Below, piece by piece: positions 1 through 5,331 of a DNA stretch of 7,219 nt. Below the pieces are notes generated by a model. The model was not told the origin of the DNA. It did no database searches and was given only the letters and a program-made list of their open reading frames with translations. The stretch spans positions 1 to 7,219 of the forward strand of contig QFOL01000202.1 of the NCBI GenBank assembly GCA_003241215.1, written 5' to 3'. A program made the position numbers and the translations under genes. Every line of letters starts with the position of its first letter. Position 1 is the first letter of the stretch. This DNA comes from Agrobacterium fabrum. GTDB lineage: Bacteria; Pseudomonadota; Alphaproteobacteria; Rhizobiales; Rhizobiaceae.

Positions 1-61
1 GCGCAGCGTTGAGGTCGCTGTGGGGCAACCCGTGGAAGTTCGAGTCTTCTCGACCGCACCA
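1..61 (+). tRNA. tRNA-Leu(GAG), 5' end cut off by the window edge
   Basis: The segment folds as the 3' part of a class II tRNA. The anticodon stem CAGCG/CGCTG (4-8 and 16-20) encloses the 7-nt loop TTGAGGT, with anticodon GAG at 11-13, which reads leucine CUC/CUU codons. A long variable arm follows (TGGG-GCAA-CCC), as expected for tRNA-Leu. The T arm has stem GGAAG paired with CTTCT and the loop TTCGAGT. The acceptor 3' strand CGACCGC, discriminator A and an encoded CCA (59-61) complete it. The acceptor 5' strand and most of the D arm lie left of the window. The anticodon and the variable arm make the identity nearly certain. Confidence 0.95.
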
Positions 62-64
62 AAG

Positions 65-93
65 AAACCCGCTTCGGCGGGTTTTTTCTTTTT
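65..93 (+). terminator. Intrinsic terminator of tRNA-Leu
   Basis: An 8-bp perfect stem, AAACCCGC (65-72) with GCGGGTTT (77-84), is closed by a TTCG tetraloop and followed by a T-rich tract to about 93. It begins four bases after the tRNA CCA, so it ends the tRNA transcript. UUCG-capped GC stems of this kind are classic Rho-independent terminators. Confidence 0.92.
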
Positions 94-249
94 CAGCCAG
101 TCAGTTAACTCTGTTTCTCCTGAAATTGGAAGAGCTGCCCCGTGCGGCGCAGGATGCATCTCGGTTGCCTCGAAATGAATTATCCTTGCAGCCTGGGCGC
201 TGCGGCTTCGGGCGGCAATCGTCGACTTGACGCCATTCGAACTGGGCGA

Positions 250-408
250 TCAGCGACGCCGGTTTCCATCACCGACACGATGGGGATCGCCATCCATCAC
301 CTGATCCATCCGCCACTCGCTTCCGCGATATGGACTTTGCCACGTCTGGCATCCGGCGAGAACGACAGTTACGGTCAGCAGTCCAAGAGTAAGAGCGCTT
401 CGCAGCAT
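250..408 (-). CDS. Small putative lipoprotein (52 aa)
   Basis: This short reading frame begins with an ATG preceded by a strong Shine-Dalgarno sequence, AAGGAG, six bases upstream. Residues 1-20 form a short lipoprotein signal peptide: Arg3, a hydrophobic stretch from about 5 to 18, and the lipobox LAGC with Cys20 as the predicted lipidated residue. The mature part is only 33 residues, polar and rich in Arg and Asp, so it would be a small membrane-anchored peptide. The frame extends further upstream (to 672), but that part is antisense to the PAS gene and is not credible. The gene is divergent from the PAS gene. I do not recognise a family or function. The lipobox together with the ribosome binding site makes it more likely real than not. 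Confidence 0.7.
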   Translation of the reverse strand: MLRSALTLGLLTVTVVLAGCQTWQSPYRGSEWRMDQVMDGDPHRVGDGNRRR

Positions 409-511
409 ATTGAGCTCCTTCGAAATATCATCGCAAGCCATGTAGGTGCCGGCTGTCGGTTTTGCGACGGGCTCTCGGAATTTATCGGTGCTTTCAGACC
501 GGCGACAGGAT

Positions 512-540
512 TTGGCAAACATCAAATTTCGGTGGATATT
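512..540 (+). promoter_or_regulatory. Candidate sigma-70 promoter for the PAS gene
   Basis: TTGGCA (512-517) and GATATT (535-540) are separated by exactly 17 bases, giving five of six and four of six matches to the housekeeping consensus. It lies about 60 bases upstream of the GGAGG at 597-601 and reads toward the PAS gene. It is the best candidate I find in the intergenic region, but the evidence is only the match. Confidence 0.35.
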
Positions 541-605
541 GGTGCACGCTGAGGTAGATAGCCGGTTCACCCTGCAAAAACGAGGGGTGGAATATTGGAG
601 GTCTA

Positions 606-716
606 ATGTTAGCTTTTGTCGGGGAAAATGTCTGGGGGCTTTCGTGCAGGGGGACAAAACGGATTCAGACAATGCGCTCGGCTATTACATGTGGAGCATT
701 TCCGACAACAGGCTGA
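606..716 (+). other. Short ORF with strong RBS overlapping the PAS gene start
   Basis: A consensus Shine-Dalgarno sequence, GGAGG (597-601), sits four bases before an ATG at 606. That ATG opens only a 36-codon frame, which ends at 716 inside the PAS coding region in a different frame. It could be a leader peptide. It could instead be the true start of the PAS gene, broken by a one-base difference in one of two G5 runs (634-638 and 649-653): adding one G in either run would fuse this start to the PAS frame. A ribosomal -1 slip at GGGGG is a third option. The peptide itself resembles nothing I know. Confidence 0.35.
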
Positions 717-1030
717 TCATGGATGCGGTCACCGCGGAATGCCATGGGTTTTCCGAACCGGTTGCGTCACGTGGGGTGACGATCGAGGAGATTCTCGAAA
801 GAATCGATGTCGAAATGCGCGATCAGGTGGCGCAGGCCATTTTTGACAGCATCACCACCGGCGTGTTTTTCGACCAGCGCTACAAGGTCAATCTGCCTGA
901 TGGTTCGAGCCGCTGGATTGTGGCGAAGGGCAGGGCGATTTTTGACGCCGACAATACGCCGTTTCTCGGCATTGGCAGCGTTCGGGATATCACCCTTAAA
1001 AAAAACTATCAGTTCGAGCCTCGGCAATAG
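644..1030 (+). CDS. Single-domain PAS protein (about 128 aa)
   Basis: The product is essentially one PAS domain of the PAS_3 fold. Counting from the GTG at 644, the domain runs from about residue 14 (a GYYMWSIS-like first strand) to the C-terminal PAC motif, where an LPDGSSRWI strand is followed by GIGSVRDIT near the end. PAS domains bind small ligands or cofactors, or mediate protein contacts. There is no attached kinase, GGDEF or HTH output domain, so it probably works through a partner not seen here. The start is uncertain. GTG 644 has GGGGG at a 5-base spacing, ATG 689 has no visible RBS and begins inside the first strand, and the strong GGAGG at 597 points to an ATG in another frame. A bidirectional terminator follows the stop. 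The domain assignment is firm; the function is unknown. Confidence 0.8.
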   Translation: MQGDKTDSDNALGYYMWSISDNRLIMDAVTAECHGFSEPVASRGVTIEEILERIDVEMRDQVAQAIFDSITTGVFFDQRYKVNLPDGSSRWIVAKGRAIFDADNTPFLGIGSVRDITLKKNYQFEPRQ

Positions 1031-1056
1031 CGGTCAGGCAGGCGAAAACGGCGCAT

Positions 1057-1083
1057 AAAAGAGGCGGCTTTCGCCGCCTTTTT
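1057..1083. terminator. Bidirectional intrinsic terminator
   Basis: A perfect 7-bp stem, AGGCGGC (1062-1068) with GCCGCCT (1073-1079), has a TTTC loop. It is flanked by AAAAG on the left and TTTTT on the right, so both strands read as a GC stem plus U-tract. It lies between the convergent PAS gene and small membrane protein gene and probably ends both transcripts. Confidence 0.85.
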
Positions 1084-1102
1084 GTCTGCATGTGCCGGGA
1101 CA

Positions 1103-1270
1103 TCAGAAGACGGCGAGATATTTCAGCAGCGAGATGATGCCGATAATGATGACGATCACCTGTGCTATCTGTTTTGCGCCGCCGCCGACCGGCAGTCGCG
1201 CGATAAGCCACAAGACGAGCACAATCACCAGGAAGGTGATCAGAATGCTGACGAGCGTAGATGTAACCAT
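1103..1270 (-). CDS. Small two-helix membrane protein, Thivi_2564-like (55 aa)
   Basis: The 55-residue product is almost wholly hydrophobic. Helix 1 spans about residues 4-25 and helix 2 about 33-53. They are linked by a short turn, ARLPVGGGAKQ, which holds the basic residues. The overall pattern matches the small proteins annotated as the Thivi_2564 family, whose function is unknown. I chose the ATG at 1270 because GGGAG lies nine bases upstream; the frame stays open to a TTG at 1291, which is less likely. A candidate EcfG-type promoter lies about 60-80 bases upstream, which would fit a stress-induced envelope peptide, though that is inference. The gene converges with the PAS gene and diverges from the OsmC gene. 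I am fairly sure it is a real gene and less sure of the family name. Confidence 0.78.
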   Translation of the reverse strand: MVTSTLVSILITFLVIVLVLWLIARLPVGGGAKQIAQVIVIIIGIISLLKYLAVF

Positions 1271-1296
1271 ATGTCCCAGCTCCCTTTTCAATCAAT

Positions 1297-1325
1297 ACTC
1301 AACGGTCGTTCACCGTTGCGTGAGT
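1297..1325. repeat. Nested inverted repeat between divergent genes (operator candidate)
   Basis: CAACGGT (1300-1306) and ACCGTTG (1312-1318) form a perfect 7-bp inverted repeat around a 5-base centre. An outer pair, ACTCA (1297-1301) and TGAGT (1321-1325), partly overlaps it. No T-tract follows, so it is not a terminator. It lies 27-55 bases upstream of the membrane protein start and 57-85 bases upstream of the OsmC start, which suits a regulator binding site. Confidence 0.4.
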
Positions 1326-1326
1326 A

Positions 1327-1351
1327 AAAGCGCGAGGCTAATTTTGGTTCC
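1327..1351 (-). promoter_or_regulatory. Near-consensus EcfG/RpoE2-type promoter
   Basis: On the minus strand, GGAAC (1351-1347) is followed after 16 bases by CTTT (1330-1327). The alphaproteobacterial general stress sigma factor recognises GGAAC-N16/17-CGTT, and its Sinorhizobium form is described as GGAAC followed by TT after 18-19 bases. One base of the -10 element differs from consensus. A start near 1319 would give the small membrane protein a leader of about 50 bases. Confidence 0.4.
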
Positions 1352-1381
1352 ATCGGGTGAAATCGCGGTGTGAGGTCGGGC

Positions 1382-1807
1382 GTGAATCAGTTCAGGGTTA
1401 AAAAGCGGCCGACGGGGGCTGTCGTCACACTTGGCCGTCTCGGGCATCCCGATGTCGTCACCGCCACCGGAGGCGCCCTGACGGTGGTGACGGCGGCCTC
1501 GGAGCCGGGTTTCAATCCGCTCGATCTTCTTTATTCGTCGCTGGCGGCCTGCCTGGCGCTCAGCGCCCGGATTGCAGCAAGCCGCATGGGCGTGCTCGAC
1601 CGGTTCGAAAAGGTGACAGTGCATGTATCCGGCGAAAAGGCTGAGGAGGAGCCATCGCGGATCGTGCGTTTCGATGTCCGGATCGAGATAAAGGGGGATT
1701 TCGATGAGGCCACACGCAGCGCCATCGCCCATATGGCGGAGGATATCTGCACCGTCAGCAATACGCTGAAGGGCGATGCGGAATTTGCGCTGTCGATATC
1801 AGGCTGA
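1382..1807 (+). CDS. OsmC-family protein (putative thiol peroxidase, 141 aa)
   Basis: OsmC/Ohr proteins are cytoplasmic dimers that reduce organic hydroperoxides with a pair of cysteines. Both are present: Cys57 in the FNPLDLLYSSLAAC segment at the start of the central helix, and Cys123 in DICTVSNTL near the C terminus. They are 66 residues apart, as usual in the family. The length of 141 residues is normal. Because of the DICxVSNTL form I would place it in the broad OsmC-like (YhfA-type) branch rather than Ohr; the substrate is not predictable. I chose GTG 1382 because GAGG (1372-1375) lies six bases upstream; a GTG at 1370 is in frame but has no comparable site. The gene converges on the deformylase-like gene, with only three bases between the stop codons. 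Confidence 0.88.
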   Translation: MNQFRVKKRPTGAVVTLGRLGHPDVVTATGGALTVVTAASEPGFNPLDLLYSSLAACLALSARIAASRMGVLDRFEKVTVHVSGEKAEEEPSRIVRFDVRIEIKGDFDEATRSAIAHMAEDICTVSNTLKGDAEFALSISG

Positions 1808-1810
1808 CCG

Positions 1811-2305
1811 TCAGGATTTCCGGGATTTTTCCCATTTTTTCACCAGCCGGTCACGCTTGAGTTTCGAAAGACGCTTCAGCCAGAAAATGCCGTCCAGCTG
1901 GTCGATCTCGTGCTGGATGCAGATGGCGTGAAATCCTTGGGCGGTCTGTCGGTGTTCGCCGCCGGCTTTGTCCTGAAATCTCACCTCGATTTCGGAGGGC
2001 CGCTCCACCTCGTCGGTAAATCCCGGCATGGAGACGCTACCCTCCATATGGCGCATGGTCTGTGTGGATTGGCTGACGACTTCAGGATTGACGTAGGTAA
2101 GGACGGTCCCCGGCGTCAGTTCCAGCACGAAGACACGCTGCCTTACGCCGATATGGGCGGCGGTGATGCCGACGCCGGGCGCGGCGCGCATCGTGTCGGT
2201 GAGATCGGCGACCAGTTCCTGCAATTGCCCGTCGAAAGCCGTGACCGGCGTGCAGATTTCGGACAAGCCGGGATGGGGGTAGGGCAGGATCGGCCTGATT
2301 GCCAA
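1811..2305 (-). CDS. Peptide deformylase-like protein lacking two metal ligands (164 aa)
   Basis: The fold is clearly that of peptide deformylase, which removes formyl groups from nascent N-formyl-Met: an IRPILPYPHPGL N terminus, all three motif regions in order, and normal length. The catalytic residues are altered. Motif 1 reads GVGITAAHIG (44-53) where GxGxAAxQxG is usual. Motif 2 reads EGSVS (88-92), so the metal ligand Cys90 is Ser. Motif 3 reads QHEIDQLDG (131-139), so His132 and Glu133 remain but the ligand His136 is Gln. These positions coincide with E. coli numbering. It is therefore probably not an active metallo-deformylase; it may bind formyl or peptide ligands or have a changed activity. 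The start is TTG 2305, with GGAG six bases upstream. A TTG at 2326 overlaps the previous stop but has no RBS. It is the third gene of the operon. Confidence 0.88.
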   Translation of the reverse strand: MAIRPILPYPHPGLSEICTPVTAFDGQLQELVADLTDTMRAAPGVGITAAHIGVRQRVFVLELTPGTVLTYVNPEVVSQSTQTMRHMEGSVSMPGFTDEVERPSEIEVRFQDKAGGEHRQTAQGFHAICIQHEIDQLDGIFWLKRLSKLKRDRLVKKWEKSRKS

Positions 2306-2322
2306 GGAATGCTCCGTTCGTT

Positions 2323-2625
2323 TCAAATCCGCAGGGACGCCACCGCAAGGGCCTGTCCTTCTTCGGTCGCCTCCAGAAAGCTGCGCTGGGTGCGGGAATC
2401 GCGTTTTGTCACCCGCACGAAACGTGGCGACAGGGCAGTGATTTCGCGCAGAATGAGGGCGTGTGCAAGCCCCAGCCGGTTGGCGATGCTGCGGCTGTCG
2501 GCGGCGACGTTCAGGCAGACCGCCAGAAGGATCGCCGCGCCCGTGGCCGTGAGCGCCTGTGCGGAGCTTTCCTGAAGCTGCGCCACCGCCGCCATGAACG
2601 CGGCGGCGGATTGCTCCTCTTCCAT
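2323..2625 (-). CDS. Small winged-helix-like protein (100 aa)
   Basis: Residues 30-66 resemble a helix followed by a helix-turn-helix (SRSIANRLGLAHALILREI). Residues 69-84 look like a wing (FVRVTKRDSRTQRSF), followed by a helix with the EATEEGQAL pattern. The order and residues recall the DNA-binding core of MarR-type regulators, but those are about 140 residues with terminal dimerization helices. Here only an Ala-rich N-terminal helix of about 25 residues is present. The ATG overlaps the oxidoreductase stop as TGATG, which implies translational coupling, and no separate RBS is visible. The next gene, the deformylase paralogue, starts 17 bases downstream. It may be an autoregulator of the operon or an accessory factor of the oxidoreductase. 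The fold assignment is by eye and tentative; that it is a gene is well supported. Confidence 0.75.
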   Translation of the reverse strand: MEEEQSAAAFMAAVAQLQESSAQALTATGAAILLAVCLNVAADSRSIANRLGLAHALILREITALSPRFVRVTKRDSRTQRSFLEATEEGQALAVASLRI

Positions 2626-4925
2626 CAGGAGGCGTCCGCGCGCAGGCGAACGGAGACGAGCACCGATTTCGACGTTGGCGTGAAGCTGCCCTCGCCATAG
2701 CTCGACAGCGGCACCAGCACGTTCAGTTCCGGATAATAACCACCGATGCTGCCCTGCGGAATATTGTAGGGCACCAGCCGGAAATTCTGCGCAATGCGCT
2801 CCACGCCGTCGCCATATTCGCCGATGACATCGACGCGCTGGCGGGAATGGGCGCCGAACGCTTCCATGTCCTTCGGGTTCATGAAGATGACCTGGCGCTC
2901 GCCATAGACGCCGCGATAACGGTCATCCATGCCGTAGATCGTGGTGTTATATTGATCGTGGCTGCGGAAGGTCTGCAATACGAAAAGATCATCGCGCGTG
3001 AGCGCCTGCTGGTGTTCGGTCTGTTCGGGCAGCGGGCCGCTGTAGAAGGTGGCCTTTTTCGCCGGTGTGTTCCATTCCCGTTCGGCCGCCGCGTTGCGCA
3101 GATGAAAACCGCGCGGCACGCGGACGCGCTCGTTGAAATTATCGAAACCGGGAATGACCCGCTCGATCATGTCGCGGATGAGATCGTAATCATCGGCAAG
3201 CGCCTTCCAGGCGACATGGGCATTGCCAAGCGTCGCCTCGGCGATGCCGGCGACGATGGCGACTTCCGAACGCAGCTCATCCGAGGCAGGCGGATTGATG
3301 CCGCCGGAACTGTGCACCATGCTCATGGAATCCTCCACCGTGACGATCTGCGAGCGGCCGGCCGAATTGCGGTCGATTTCCGTTCGGCCGAGGCAGGGCA
3401 GCACGAAGGAGGTTTCGCCCGGCACCAGATGCGAATGGTTGAGCTTGGTGGCGATGTTGACCGTCAGTTTCTGCTTTTCGAAGGCCTTGACGATCAGGGG
3501 GCTGTCGGGCGTCGCGCGCATGAAATTACCGCCGAGCGCGATGAAGGTCTGCGCCTTGCCGTCCAGCATGGCGGCGACGGCTTCGACGGTATTGTGGCCG
3601 GGCTTGCGCGGCATGGGAACGCCGAGTTCCTTTTCCAGCGCGTCGAGAAGTGCGGGCGGGGCTTTTTCGTCGATGCCGACGGTGCGGTCGCCCTGCACGT
3701 TGGAATGGCCGCGCACCGGGCAAAGGCCGGCGCCCGGACGGCCGACATTGCCGCGCAGCAGCATGAAATTGGTGATCTCGCGAACGATGATGACCGAATG
3801 CTTGTGCTGGGTGACGCCCATGGCCCAGGTGGCGATGACGGAACCGGCATTCATGTAGATACGGGCCGCTTCTTCGATCTCCGCGCGGGTGAGGCCGGAC
3901 TGGTCGAGGATGCTTTCCCAACTCGTCGCATCGACGGCGGCGCGATAGGCCTCGAACTCTGCCGCATGTTCGGCGATGAAGTCGTAATCGATGATGGCGG
4001 GTTCGCCCGTCGCCCTTGCTGCATCGTCAGCGGCGAAGACCGCCTTGCTCATGCCGCGCACGGCCGCCATGTCGCCGCCCTGGCGCGGCTGGTAATAATT
4101 GGTGGCGATGCGGGTGCTGCCGCCGGTAATCATCTCCACCTTGTCCTGCGGGTCGGCAAAGCGCTCCAGCCCCTTTTCGCGGATGGGGTTGAAGACGGCG
4201 ATGCGGGCGCCGCGGAGGGCGGCGCGGCGCAGGTCGCCCAGCATGCGGGGATGGTTGGTGCCGGGATTTTGCCCGATGACGAAAATGGCGTCCGTCTGCT
4301 CGAAATCCTCAAGCAGCACGGTGCCCTTGCCGACGCCGATCGAAGCCTTCAGGCCGACGCCGCTCGCTTCGTGGCACATGTTGGAACAGTCGGGGAAATT
4401 GTTGGTGCCGTAAAGCCGGACCATCAACTGATAGAGGAAGGCCGCCTCGTTGGAGGCGCGACCGGAGGTATAGAACTCCGCCCGATCAGGGTTGTCGAGA
4501 CTGTTGAGGATACGGCCGATTTCGGCGAAGGCATCGTCCCAGGAGACGGGCAGATATCTGTCGCTCGCCCGGTCATAACGCATGGGATGGGTGAGGCGAC
4601 CCTGTTTCTCCAGATCGTAGTCGGACCAGCTGCGCAGTTCCGAGACAGTGCGGCTGGCGAAGAAGTCCGGCGGTACGCGGGCTTCCGTCGCTTCCCATGA
4701 TACCGCCTTGACGCCGTTTTCGCAGAATTCGAAGGAGGAGCCATGTTCCGGGTCACCCCAGGCGCAGCCCGGGCAGTCAAAGCCGTCCGGCTGGTTGGTC
4801 TTCAAGAGTATGCGTGCGCCGGAAATCGGTTCACCGGATTCCAGCAGGCGTTTGCCGACGCTTTTGAGTGCGCCCCAGCCGCCTGCGGCGGACGATGCCT
4901 TGCCTATGAAATCCGTCTTGCTCAT
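2625..4925 (-). CDS. FdhF/YdeP-family molybdopterin oxidoreductase (766 aa)
   Basis: The protein has the formate dehydrogenase alpha-subunit architecture in the FdhF/YdeP branch, whose substrate is not established. Near the N terminus, Cys51, Cys54 and Cys68 (DCPGCAWGDP, FEFCENG) form an incomplete cysteine cluster without the fourth Cys of classical formate dehydrogenases. The segment CSNMCHEASGVGL puts Cys184-His185 where FdhH has selenocysteine-His, so a Mo-ligating Cys is likely. Further signatures are VIGQNPGTNHPR (about 217-228), WAMGVTQH and GNVGRPGAGLCPVRGHSNVQG-type segments (about 365-410), and a C-terminal molybdopterin-dinucleotide-binding domain (about 645-760). No twin-arginine signal is present, so it is cytoplasmic. 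No electron-transfer subunit or fdhD lies alongside. The start is ATG 4925, with a weak GGGA nine bases upstream. It is the first gene of a three-gene operon. Confidence 0.93.
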   Translation of the reverse strand: MSKTDFIGKASSAAGGWGALKSVGKRLLESGEPISGARILLKTNQPDGFDCPGCAWGDPEHGSSFEFCENGVKAVSWEATEARVPPDFFASRTVSELRSWSDYDLEKQGRLTHPMRYDRASDRYLPVSWDDAFAEIGRILNSLDNPDRAEFYTSGRASNEAAFLYQLMVRLYGTNNFPDCSNMCHEASGVGLKASIGVGKGTVLLEDFEQTDAIFVIGQNPGTNHPRMLGDLRRAALRGARIAVFNPIREKGLERFADPQDKVEMITGGSTRIATNYYQPRQGGDMAAVRGMSKAVFAADDAARATGEPAIIDYDFIAEHAAEFEAYRAAVDATSWESILDQSGLTRAEIEEAARIYMNAGSVIATWAMGVTQHKHSVIIVREITNFMLLRGNVGRPGAGLCPVRGHSNVQGDRTVGIDEKAPPALLDALEKELGVPMPRKPGHNTVEAVAAMLDGKAQTFIALGGNFMRATPDSPLIVKAFEKQKLTVNIATKLNHSHLVPGETSFVLPCLGRTEIDRNSAGRSQIVTVEDSMSMVHSSGGINPPASDELRSEVAIVAGIAEATLGNAHVAWKALADDYDLIRDMIERVIPGFDNFNERVRVPRGFHLRNAAAEREWNTPAKKATFYSGPLPEQTEHQQALTRDDLFVLQTFRSHDQYNTTIYGMDDRYRGVYGERQVIFMNPKDMEAFGAHSRQRVDVIGEYGDGVERIAQNFRLVPYNIPQGSIGGYYPELNVLVPLSSYGEGSFTPTSKSVLVSVRLRADAS

Positions 4926-5078
4926 GGTCTATTTCCCGGAATCTGTCTTTTTACGGTCGTTCGGCGGCGTTTTTCCGTTCGTCAAATGCATATTCAGAAG
5001 CGCCGATCCATACCGGCTGTCAATGCTTAATTGTGCATCGCGGCAAAACCGTCATTTGCCCGTTCAACATTTGAAATG

Positions 5079-5104
5079 GGAACGGCGTAAAGGGGGTGGA
5101 CGTT
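5079..5104 (+). promoter_or_regulatory. Consensus EcfG/RpoE2 general-stress promoter
   Basis: GGAAC (5079-5083) and CGTT (5101-5104) are separated by 17 bases, an exact match to the alphaproteobacterial general stress promoter consensus GGAAC-N16/17-CGTT. Transcription would begin near 5111 and run toward mgtE, giving a leader of about 200 bases that includes the palindrome at 5125 and the small ORF at 5191. The match is exact and its orientation is sensible, but use by the sigma factor is inferred. Confidence 0.6.
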
Positions 5105-5124
5105 GTCGCAAAACGGGCCGCAAA

Positions 5125-5136
5125 GATCGGCCGATC
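5125..5136. repeat. Perfect 12-bp palindrome GATCGGCCGATC
   Basis: GATCGGCCGATC is self-complementary over all 12 bases and does not extend further. It lies about 15-25 bases after the predicted start of the EcfG-type transcript, so it could be an operator or a small hairpin in the mgtE leader. A chance occurrence is possible in GC-rich DNA. Confidence 0.35.
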
Positions 5137-5190
5137 ATGCTTATGGCTGCTGGCGGAAGCCCTGCCGGCGCATGGGAAGAGGAATGTCGA

Positions 5191-5331
5191 ATGGATTTTT
5201 CGCCGCGGTCGCGGAGCCTGTGTATTTGCAGCTATCCGGTTGTTGACAATATGCTTTTTAACGCCATTCTGCCTTCGCATCCGAGCACTGCGGCATTTGA
5301 ATACGAGGGGACGCCATATGACAGACCGTGA
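5191..5331 (+). CDS. Possible 46-codon leader ORF overlapping the mgtE start
   Basis: An ATG at 5191 has AGAGGA seven bases upstream and opens a 46-codon frame whose last 14 bases overlap the mgtE start region in another frame. The peptide has no signal, membrane helix or known motif; it contains CIC at 11-13. The frame also opens at ATG 5137 without an RBS. Leader peptides upstream of Mg2+ transporter genes are known from mgtA and mgtC in enteric bacteria, which makes a regulatory role conceivable, but this could equally be a random frame. If it is real, translation ending at 5331 would pass over the mgtE ribosome binding site at 5305-5310. Confidence 0.3.
   Translation: MDFSPRSRSLCICSYPVVDNMLFNAILPSHPSTAAFEYEGTPYDRP
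5243..5270 (+). promoter_or_regulatory. Candidate housekeeping promoter of mgtE
   Basis: A perfect -35 hexamer TTGACA (5243-5248) is followed after 16 bases by CATTCT (5265-5270), which matches the -10 consensus at only three positions. Alphaproteobacterial -10 elements are often degenerate. A start near 5277 would leave a leader of about 40 bases before the mgtE ATG, giving mgtE a second, shorter transcript beside the stress-type one. Confidence 0.35.

Larger units (their letters stand above)
4926..5317. other. Divergent intergenic region between the oxidoreductase operon and mgtE
   Basis: These 392 bases hold no well-supported gene. They must contain the promoters of the divergent oxidoreductase operon and mgtE. 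In the half next to mgtE I see an EcfG-type promoter, a 12-bp palindrome, a TTGACA element and a weakly supported 46-codon ORF, each listed separately. A short dyad, TTCAA-CAT-TTGAA (5063-5075), lies just before the EcfG-type -35 element. On the minus strand TTGACA occurs at 5023-5018, but it has no good -10 partner. I see no intrinsic terminator and no riboswitch fold that I can recognise. Confidence 0.6.

Noticed and set aside
1..61. tRNA-Leu as attachment site of an integrated element
   Set aside because: No second copy of the tRNA 3' end and no integrase or phage gene occurs in the window.
142..552. 136-codon plus-strand frame
   Set aside because: It is antisense to the lipoprotein gene, has no ribosome binding site and shows no recognisable protein features.
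1822..1840. GGGA-TTTT-TCCC hairpin followed by T6 as an osmC terminator
   Set aside because: The stem has only four pairs and lies within the deformylase-like coding region, so it is too weak to call a terminator.
2306..2698. Upstream extension of the deformylase-like frame
   Set aside because: It overlaps the 100-aa gene and the oxidoreductase end. It is Arg-rich and unrelated to deformylase, and TTG 2305 has a good ribosome binding site.
2847..4700. 617-codon open frame on the plus strand
   Set aside because: It is entirely antisense to the well-supported oxidoreductase gene. Its product is a low-complexity mix rich in Gly, Ala, Asp and His, with no family motif, as typical of shadow frames in GC-rich genes.
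4953..4962. ACGGTCGTTC shared with the inverted repeat at 1302-1311
   Set aside because: A shared 10-mer is expected many times by chance in a 7-kb window, and the second copy lacks the dyad partner.
4995..5023. TTGACA on the minus strand as promoter of the oxidoreductase operon
   Set aside because: The -35 match is perfect, but at 16-19 bases spacing the -10 candidates (for example CTTCTG) match poorly. The operon promoter remains unplaced.
5096..5317. Upstream extension of the mgtE frame by 74 codons
   Set aside because: The extension is basic and lacks MgtE similarity. The ATG at 5318 has a strong GAGGGG site and gives the normal family length.
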